Under the pieces are notes generated by a model, which searched no databases, had not been told where the DNA came from, and saw only the letters and a program-made list of their open reading frames with translations. Shown one piece after another: positions 5,968 to 11,273 of a stretch of DNA of 11,273 bases (the stretch's first letter is position 1; every line of letters starts with the position of its first letter). The position numbers and the translations under genes were made by a program. The stretch is from NCBI GenBank assembly GCA_003696125.1, contig RFHZ01000526.1, forward strand, positions 1-11,273, read 5' to 3'. Source of the DNA: Nitrospinota bacterium (GTDB lineage: Bacteria; Tectomicrobia; Entotheonellia; J063).

Positions 5968-7200
5968 ATGAAGCCCCGTATCCTGCTGGTCAATCCGCCT
6001 GTCTACGACTTTACCGCGTACGACTTCTGGCTCCAGCCGTACGGGATGCTTCGTGTGGCTGGACAACTCCGCCAGGCAGCGCAACTCACCTATTTCAACT
6101 ACCTCACCCCGCTCCGCCGCAACGCCAGAGGCCAGGGGAAATTCCCGGCCACCATCATCCCCAAACCGGCCCTCTTTGCCGACATCCCCCGCTTCTTCCG
6201 GCGCTTCGGGAAACCACGCCAGGCCTTTCTCTCCTGCCTGCAAGAGCAACACTTCGATCTGGTCATGATCCAGACCGTCATGACCTACTGGTACCTGGGG
6301 GTCAGGGAGGTGATCGAGGATGTACGCAGGCTCCAGCCCTGGGCCCGGATCGTGCTGGGAGGCGTCTATGCCACCCTCTGCCCGGATCATGCCCGTACCC
6401 TGGGTGCCGACTTCGTCCAGGTGGGTCCGGTTTCGCCTGCCCTGTCCCACTTCCTGGGCATAGAGCTGACCGAAGGCTTACCCTTCTGGGAAGGAACAGG
6501 GAGTGAGGTGGGGGTGATCAAGCTGACCGAAGGATGCCCCTTCCGCTGCACCTACTGTGCCGTACCTCACCTCTACCCGCGCTTCGTGGCCCGTCCCACC
6601 AACGCCTGCCTGGAAGAACTCCGCTACCTGCTGCGATGCGGGGTACGCCATGTGGCCTTTTACGATGACGCGCTCCTCTTCCAGCCTGAGCAGGCCCTGA
6701 TCCCCTTTCTGGAAGGGGTCCTGCGCGAGGGACTGCGCGTTACCTTCCATACCCCGAACGCCTTGAATGCCCGCTTCCTGACACCGGAGATCGCCGCCCT
6801 GATGGTGCGGGCCGGGTGTCAATCCTTTTACCTCGGCTTTGAGAGCGGCTCGTACGCCTGGCAGCGCAAGACCGGGGGAAAGGTGTATGGGGAAGAGTTT
6901 CGACAGGCGGTACATACCCTCCGCTCTGCCGGTGCCCCTTCCATAACCGCCTATATCATCCTGGGCCACCCGGATAGCGAAGAGCAGGAAGTGGAGGCCT
7001 CTATAGAGATGTGCCGGCAGGAAGGGGTACGGGTCATGCTCTCCGAATTTGCCCCGGTCCCTGGTACCGTAGACGGGGAGAAGTGCCGGCAATGGGTGGA
7101 TCTGGCTGAGCCCTTAAATCATAACAAGACGGCCTTTACCATCCGGCGCCTGGGCTGGGAGCGGGTCAATGCCCTGAAAGCGTTGAGTAAAGGCCTCTGA
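5968..7200 (+). CDS. Radical SAM protein with N-terminal cobalamin-binding-like domain
   Basis: This is a radical SAM enzyme that would reductively cleave S-adenosylmethionine with a [4Fe-4S] cluster; its substrate is unknown. Seen: an N-terminal Rossmann-like B12-binding-type domain (about 1-165) with ILLVNPP at 5-11, the LVMIQTVMTYW strand-helix and VLGGVYATLCPDHA at 129-142, but without the DxHxxG motif of base-off cobalamin binders. The cluster motif is C190-xxx-C194-xx-C197 in TEGCPFRCTYC. It is followed by barrel elements including FYDDALLF (231-238), GFESGS and YIILGHPDSEE. The C-terminal SEFAPVPGT and EPLNHNKTAF resemble stretches common in B12-binding/Elp3-like radical SAM proteins. 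No second cluster motif (SPASM) is seen. Length 410 residues. The start ATG follows AGGAGG by 5 nt. It sits 68 nt downstream of pafA and may be co-transcribed with it, but a proteasome role is only inferred from position. Confidence 0.85.
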   Translation: MKPRILLVNPPVYDFTAYDFWLQPYGMLRVAGQLRQAAQLTYFNYLTPLRRNARGQGKFPATIIPKPALFADIPRFFRRFGKPRQAFLSCLQEQHFDLVMIQTVMTYWYLGVREVIEDVRRLQPWARIVLGGVYATLCPDHARTLGADFVQVGPVSPALSHFLGIELTEGLPFWEGTGSEVGVIKLTEGCPFRCTYCAVPHLYPRFVARPTNACLEELRYLLRCGVRHVAFYDDALLFQPEQALIPFLEGVLREGLRVTFHTPNALNARFLTPEIAALMVRAGCQSFYLGFESGSYAWQRKTGGKVYGEEFRQAVHTLRSAGAPSITAYIILGHPDSEEQEVEASIEMCRQEGVRVMLSEFAPVPGTVDGEKCRQWVDLAEPLNHNKTAFTIRRLGWERVNALKALSKGL

Positions 7201-7206
7201 GTCCTC

Positions 7207-8304
7207 CTATTCCCCCAGCAGGTTACAGTCTGCCGCGTACCATCCTACCTGCACCGGATCGTTCTCCTGCAATCCCAACTGCTGCACGAGGCGACTGGAG
7301 GTGCGGCTGAGGAGAGTGGTGCGTTCGCCCCAGGCCACGGTCAGCTCGGTGATGTCTCCCAGGTATACCCTGGCCGTGATGCGCCCGCTAAAGAGATTCT
7401 CTCCCGGCCACCCTGCCCCTGGAGGCAGGACCTGCACCGCATCCGGCCGGATAGAAAAGCTGATGGGTTGCCCAGGAACCAGGGAAGGGAGCGGCGGGCA
7501 GATCACCTGGAGTCCCTCCTCGATTTCTATGTGCATCCCCCGCTCGTCCATCCCGGTGATCCGGCCACTAAAGATATTGGAAGCACCCATGAAATCGGCC
7601 ACAAACCTGGTGCGAGGGGTCTGAAAGATCTCCTCTGGGGTCCCGATCTGCTCCCACCTCCCGTGCCGCATCACGGCAATGCGATCAGACATGCTCAGCG
7701 CCTCTTCCTGGTCATGCGTCACATAGATGAAGGTGATGTTCACCTCCTGCTGAATGCGGCGCAATTCTACCTGCATCGCCTTGCGTAGCTTGCGGTCCAG
7801 CGCACCCAGCGGTTCATCCAGCAGCAAGACCTGGGGACGCAGAACCAGGGCTCGGGCCAGGGCCACCCGCTGCTGCTGTCCTCCACTCAGTTGAGCGGGA
7901 CGCCGGGACTCAAACCCGCCCAGATGCACCAGGTCTAGCACCTCCTTGACCCGCCGGCTGATCTCTGCTTCCGGCACCCGGCGCGATTTCAGGCGGAGTC
8001 CAAAGGCGATGTTCTCCTTGACCGTCAGATGAGGGAAAAGGGCATAGTTCTGGAACACGATGTTGGAGCTCCGCTCGTACGGGGGACGATCGTTGACCAC
8101 CTCCCCGTTGATCAGGATTTCACCACTGTCCGGCGTTTCCAATCCCCCGATCAGCCGCAGGGTGGTGGTCTTGCCACAGCCTGAGGGACCGAGCAGGGAG
8201 AAGAACTCTCCCTCCCGGATACGCAGGCTGACATCGTTTACCGCCAGCACCTCGCCGAACCGCTTGCTCACATGCCGCAACTCTACACCGATTCTCTCTC
8301 CCAT
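7207..8304 (-). CDS. potA: ABC transporter ATPase PotA (polyamine importer family)
   Basis: This ATP-binding subunit drives polyamine uptake from the cytoplasmic side of the membrane. Seen (365 residues): Walker A GPSGCGKTT at 39-47, Q-loop Gln85 in IVFQNYALFP, signature LSGGQ at 139-143, Walker B VLLLDE at 159-164, D-loop GALD, and switch His197 in IYVTHDQEEAL. The C-terminal third (from about residue 240) fits the TOBE-type regulatory domain of this family. The ATG at 8304 overlaps the potC stop by one base (TGATG), with GGAGGG just upstream; an in-frame GTG sits immediately before it. The open frame runs further back to 8568, but that part is potC in another frame. It is the last gene of the operon. 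Related importers for iron or sulfate share these motifs; the polyamine assignment comes from PotD and the permeases. Confidence 0.93.
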   Translation of the reverse strand: MGERIGVELRHVSKRFGEVLAVNDVSLRIREGEFFSLLGPSGCGKTTTLRLIGGLETPDSGEILINGEVVNDRPPYERSSNIVFQNYALFPHLTVKENIAFGLRLKSRRVPEAEISRRVKEVLDLVHLGGFESRRPAQLSGGQQQRVALARALVLRPQVLLLDEPLGALDRKLRKAMQVELRRIQQEVNITFIYVTHDQEEALSMSDRIAVMRHGRWEQIGTPEEIFQTPRTRFVADFMGASNIFSGRITGMDERGMHIEIEEGLQVICPPLPSLVPGQPISFSIRPDAVQVLPPGAGWPGENLFSGRITARVYLGDITELTVAWGERTTLLSRTSSRLVQQLGLQENDPVQVGWYAADCNLLGE

Positions 8305-9083
8305 CACACCCTCCGCTGTTCCAGAATGGTGCCGATGATGACCAGCACCAGCGGGACCACAACGATGAGTGTTCCCAGGGCATTGACCATGGGAGACACA
8401 CCGAGACGGATCATGGAATAGACCCGCAGGGGCAGGGTAGACGAGCCGACACCGGCCACAAAGAAGGTGATGACAAAGTCGTTGAACGACCAGGGAAAGG
8501 CGAGCAGGGCGGCGGCCAGGATCCCCGGTTTCAGAAGGGGTAAGGTGACCTTCCACAGGGTCGTCCACTCATCCGCTCCCAGGTCCATGGCCGCCTCCTC
8601 CAGGGTTCGATCGATCCGCTGCATCCGGGCGATGATGACCAGGGTGGTCAGGGGGATGGAAAAGGAGATGTGGGCCAGCAGGATGGTCAGGACCCCGAGG
8701 CGCATGTTCAGGAAGACGAAGAAGAGGAGAAGGGAGATGCCGATGACGATGGAGGGCATGATCAGGGGGATGTAGAGGATCCCCTGGAACAGGGACTTGC
8801 CCCGAAACGAGGAGCGGTACAGGGTCAGGGCGGTCAGGGTCCCGATGGCGGTGGAGATGAGGACCGAGGGGATGGCAACCATGAGGCTGATCTTCAGCGC
8901 ATCCTGAATCTTCTGGTTCTGAAACACCTCCTGGTACCACTTCAGGGTAAACCCTTCCCAGCGGATACTGTACTCGGAGGGGGTAAAGGAGAAGGCGATC
9001 AGCACCAGGAGGGGCGCGTACATGAAGAGGTAGACACAGAAGGAGAGAACCGGTAACAGGCGGGGTGCCCTCTGTCCTCTCAC
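8304..9083 (-). CDS. potC: ABC transporter permease PotC
   Basis: This is the second membrane subunit of the importer. Seen: 259 residues with about six hydrophobic segments (first at about 9-32, then 65-88, 100-125, 130-152, 186-210 and 235-254). The cytoplasmic EAA loop is at about 162-182 (EEAAMDLGADEW then VTLP), the coupling helix that contacts the ATPase. The FPWSFNDFVITFF stretch after it is typical of PotC/PotI permeases. The start is GTG at 9083, overlapping the potB stop as GTGA (4 nt), with AGGAG 8-9 nt upstream, which points to translational coupling. The stop overlaps potA by one base. Confidence 0.93.
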   Translation of the reverse strand: MRGQRAPRLLPVLSFCVYLFMYAPLLVLIAFSFTPSEYSIRWEGFTLKWYQEVFQNQKIQDALKISLMVAIPSVLISTAIGTLTALTLYRSSFRGKSLFQGILYIPLIMPSIVIGISLLLFFVFLNMRLGVLTILLAHISFSIPLTTLVIIARMQRIDRTLEEAAMDLGADEWTTLWKVTLPLLKPGILAAALLAFPWSFNDFVITFFVAGVGSSTLPLRVYSMIRLGVSPMVNALGTLIVVVPLVLVIIGTILEQRRV

Positions 9084-9976
9084 CGTGCCTGCTCCTGAAA
9101 GGCTTCCTTCCCCCCACCGACCCGCATGTACAGGAAGAGGAGGAGGAGAATGAGGGCCAGCAGGAGGAGGGAGAAGGCGGAGCCGAGCGGCCAGTGCCGC
9201 AGCCCGGTAAACTTCAGGGTGATGAACTTCCCGATCATCATCGCCTTGGCTCCCCCCAGCAGCTCAGGTACCAGAAACTCGCCTATGGCCGGGACAAAGA
9301 CCAGCACCGAGCCGCTGAGCATCCCCCCTCTGGTCAACGGTAAGGTCACCTTGAAGAAGCGCTCGGCCGGGGTGGCCCCCAGATCGGCCGCCGCCTCCAG
9401 CACCGAGCGATCCAGTCGCTCCAGCGAGGCGTAGAGGGGAAGGATCATGAAGGGGAGGTAGGTGTAGACCAGTCCTACCAGCACGGCAAACTCGTTGTGC
9501 AGCAGGGGTAAGGGTTCCCGGATGAGATGAAGCCTGGTCAGGAAGTTGTTGACCAGCCCATGGTCGGCCAGCAGGGTCATCCAGGAGTAGATCCGCACCA
9601 GGTAGCTGGTCCAGAAGGGGAGGATGACCAGGAAGAGGAGGAGGGATTTGTGCCGGCCACCGTAGAAGGCGATCCAGTACGCCACCACATAGCCCCCGAT
9701 CAGGCAGAAGAGACTGGTCAGCAGGGCCAGGCGAAAGGAGCGGAAGAAGATCTTGAGGAAGAGGGGATCCAGGATCTGCCGGTAGTTCTCCAGGGTGAAC
9801 TCGTACCTGATCGTTCCCCAGGGACCCCGCGTCAGGAAGCTATAGTAGACCACGATGAGCATCGGGATCAGGGTGAAGACCAGCAGCCAGAAGGCGGCCG
9901 GACCCAGCAGGACCCCCAGGCCACAGGTCGGGTGACGCCGGAAAAAACGCAGGATACGTCGCCTCAGCTTGCGCAT
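9080..9976 (-). CDS. potB: ABC transporter permease PotB
   Basis: This is the first membrane subunit of the importer, pairing with PotC. Seen: 298 residues, a basic N-terminus (MRKLRRRILRFFRR), a first membrane segment at about 19-48, further segments near 81-105, 112-134, 162-183, 218-240 and 264-284, and an EAA loop at about 194-213 (EAAADLGATPAE then VTLP). VPAIGEFLVPELLGG after the loop is characteristic of PotB/PotH. The ATG 9976 is preceded by GGAG at 4 nt and lies 14 nt after the potD stop. The stop overlaps potC by 4 nt. Confidence 0.93.
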   Translation of the reverse strand: MRKLRRRILRFFRRHPTCGLGVLLGPAAFWLLVFTLIPMLIVVYYSFLTRGPWGTIRYEFTLENYRQILDPLFLKIFFRSFRLALLTSLFCLIGGYVVAYWIAFYGGRHKSLLLFLVILPFWTSYLVRIYSWMTLLADHGLVNNFLTRLHLIREPLPLLHNEFAVLVGLVYTYLPFMILPLYASLERLDRSVLEAAADLGATPAERFFKVTLPLTRGGMLSGSVLVFVPAIGEFLVPELLGGAKAMMIGKFITLKFTGLRHWPLGSAFSLLLLALILLLLFLYMRVGGGKEAFQEQAR

Positions 9977-9990
9977 GCTTCTCCGTCTTC

Positions 9991-11187
9991 CTATGAACCT
10001 AACAGGCGAGTCCAGATCTCATCGTAAATGGGGAGGATCTCATCCGGGATGACCGCCAGGAACTCGATGCGGGCCAGCTCCTTTTCTGTCGGGTAGATGG
10101 CCGGATTCTTGGCGATCTTCGGATCGACGTATCTCTCCACCGCCACCTGGTTGGGGGTGGCATAGCCGGAAGCCTTCGAGTTGTTTGCCGCCACCCTGGG
10201 TCTGAGCATGTAGTTGATAAAGACCTCGGCCGTGAACTTGTGGGGTGCATCCTTGGGGATGGCCATGTTGTCAAACCAGCCCGTTCCCCCTTCCTTGGGC
10301 AGGATCCACTCCACGGCCGGGTTCTCCCAGTGCGCCTTGACGATCTCCCCGTTCCAGCCATGGGCCACGATGATGTCCTCGGTGATCAGGGCTTTCTTCT
10401 CCTCTGCCCCCGGATAGAAGGCCTTCACGTGCGGTTTGATCTTCATGAGGAGTTCTCCCGCTTCGCGCAACTCCTTCTCGCTGTGCGTGTTGACCGAATA
10501 GCCCAGGTATTCGAGGGCCGTGGCCATCACCTCTTCCCGTTCATCGGTAAAGCCGAGTTTGCCGGAGTAGCGTTGGGGGCCACTCACGAACATGAGGGCC
10601 CAGCTCCCCACATGGGGGTCCCCTTTGGTATACTTGGTGTTATGGGCCATGGCGGTCATGCCCCAGGCGTAGGGGACCGAATAGGTGTTGCCCGGATCAA
10701 AGGAGGTGTTAAGGAACTTGGGCATGATGTTCTTCATGTTAGGGATGTGCTCATGGTTGATGGGAGCGAGGAGCCCCTGCGCGATATGGATGGGCAGGAA
10801 GTTGTGGGTGGGAAAGACAACGTCGTACGGGGCCCCACCGGCCTGGAGTTTGGCCAGCAACTGCTCGTTGCCGGGGAAGGTATCATAGGTCACCTTGACC
10901 CCGAACTCCTTTTCAAAGTCGGGAATGGTATCCGGATGGATGTAGTCTTCCCAGTTGTAAACGAATAGCTGTCCCCCCTCTTTCTTGATCTTCTCCAACA
11001 CCTCAGGAGACGGGCTTTGCGCGGCAAAGGCCTGGCGGTGTTGACTCAAGATCTCGGAGAGGAGCGTTGTCGAGATCCCCAGCGCGACTCCCCGCTGCAT
11101 GAACTCCCGCCGGGTGAGGCGTTCCTCCCAGAGTGCTTCTACCCAGGTGTCGAGCCAGCGTCGATGTCTTCTCTCACGGATTGGCAT
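9991..11187 (-). CDS. potD: Polyamine-binding protein PotD, Tat-exported
   Basis: This is the substrate-binding protein that delivers spermidine or putrescine to PotBC. Seen (398 residues): a twin-arginine motif TRREFMQ with Arg26-Arg27, a moderately hydrophobic stretch (33-47) and a possible signal peptidase site after AFA (53-55). There is no lipobox Cys, so the product is probably soluble in the periplasm. The mature part begins with QLFVYNWEDYIHPDTIPDFE, typical of the family. Residues matching the polyamine-contacting aromatic and acidic residues of E. coli PotD are visible: Trp278 in GWNG, and Trp304 and Asp306 in GWFDN. The C-terminal LRPRVAANN and GYATPN blocks also fit. The ATG at 11187 follows GGGAGGGAGGG, and a stop TAG in frame at 11202-11200 bounds it. 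Which polyamine is bound cannot be told from sequence alone. Confidence 0.92.
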   Translation of the reverse strand: MPIRERRHRRWLDTWVEALWEERLTRREFMQRGVALGISTTLLSEILSQHRQAFAAQSPSPEVLEKIKKEGGQLFVYNWEDYIHPDTIPDFEKEFGVKVTYDTFPGNEQLLAKLQAGGAPYDVVFPTHNFLPIHIAQGLLAPINHEHIPNMKNIMPKFLNTSFDPGNTYSVPYAWGMTAMAHNTKYTKGDPHVGSWALMFVSGPQRYSGKLGFTDEREEVMATALEYLGYSVNTHSEKELREAGELLMKIKPHVKAFYPGAEEKKALITEDIIVAHGWNGEIVKAHWENPAVEWILPKEGGTGWFDNMAIPKDAPHKFTAEVFINYMLRPRVAANNSKASGYATPNQVAVERYVDPKIAKNPAIYPTEKELARIEFLAVIPDEILPIYDEIWTRLLGS

Positions 11188-11200
11188 GACCCTCCCTCCC
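11188..11200 (-). promoter_or_regulatory. potD ribosome binding site
   Basis: Read on the minus strand this is GGGAGGGAGGGTC directly before the ATG: a purine-rich Shine-Dalgarno stretch squeezed between the start codon and the heptamer array. The transcript leader must therefore contain repeat sequence unless transcription starts within a few bases of the ribosome site. Confidence 0.6.
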
Positions 11201-11273
11201 TAATGAGTAATGAGTAACGAGTAATGAGTAACGAGTAATGAGTAATGAGTAACGAGTAATGAGTAACGAGTAA
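11201..11273. repeat. Heptanucleotide tandem repeat array (TAATGAG/TAACGAG)
   Basis: Ten full 7-bp units plus TAA run to the window edge. Calling TAATGAG 'T' and TAACGAG 'C', the order is T T C T C, T T C T C, so 11201-11235 and 11236-11270 are identical 35-bp blocks. The plus strand meets stop codons in all frames; the minus strand (the potD direction) has none within the array. It lies in the potD upstream region. Short heptamer arrays of this kind (STRR sequences) are known from cyanobacteria and occur elsewhere; their role is unclear. The array may continue beyond the window. Confidence 0.95.

Noticed and set aside
8305-8568. N-terminal extension of PotA upstream of 8304
   Set aside because: The extra residues are the potC coding sequence read in another frame. 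The TGATG junction and GGAGGG site mark 8304 as the start.
10240-10968. 242-codon plus-strand open frame inside potD
   Set aside because: It is antisense to PotD, whose substrate-binding residues and signal peptide are intact; no family features are seen.
11201-11273. CRISPR array or phage attachment site
   Set aside because: Units are 7 bp with no spacers, and no cas, integrase or tRNA gene is near; it is a simple tandem repeat.

Overview
The window carries a nearly complete bacterial proteasome and pupylation operon on the + strand (1-5899). A radical SAM gene follows in the same direction (5968-7200). A complete polyamine-type ABC transporter operon lies on the - strand (11187 down to 7207). 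The DNA is moderately GC-rich and densely coding, with strong purine-rich Shine-Dalgarno sites, and the window ends inside a heptanucleotide tandem repeat. No rRNA, tRNA, CRISPR array, insertion sequence or phage gene was seen.

Organism: the gene set mpa-dop-pup-prcB-prcA-pafA is best known from Actinobacteria but also occurs in Nitrospirota, NC10, some Chloroflexota and other phyla. Three traits argue mildly against a typical actinobacterium. Pup is 98 residues and ends in Gly-Gly-Glu. PotD has a Tat signal without a lipobox Cys, which suggests a soluble periplasmic protein and hence a two-membrane cell. A heptamer repeat array is also present. I read this as a non-actinobacterial, probably diderm lineage (Nitrospirota or NC10-like is a guess); the phylum cannot be fixed from the sequence alone.

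Region 1 (1-5899): the AAA+ unfoldase Mpa/ARC is cut at its 5' end but keeps Walker A and B, the arginine finger region and the C-terminal GQYL tail that docks on the 20S core. Dop follows, then Pup after a 115-nt spacer. PrcB, PrcA and PafA come next, separated by only 3-5 nt. PafA joins the Pup C-terminal Glu to substrate lysines, Mpa recognises Pup and threads the substrate into the PrcA/PrcB barrel, and Dop removes Pup again. Pup is encoded already ending in Glu, so the deamidase step of Dop should not be needed here.

Region 2 (5900-7200): a 68-nt leader can fold so as to hide the ribosome binding site of a radical SAM protein with an N-terminal cobalamin-binding-like domain. Its link to the proteasome is positional only.

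Region 3 (7207-11187, - strand): potD-potB-potC-potA, with overlaps at potB/potC and potC/potA, encodes a spermidine/putrescine-family importer. It ends 6 nt from the end of the radical SAM gene, tail to tail. The 73 nt at the window edge upstream of potD are ten heptamers (TAATGAG or TAACGAG) arranged as two identical 35-bp blocks plus TAA.

The most interesting points are the N-terminally extended Pup ending in GGE, the reuse of its last codons as the prcB ribosome binding site, the possible RNA switch before the radical SAM gene, and the heptamer array upstream of potD.
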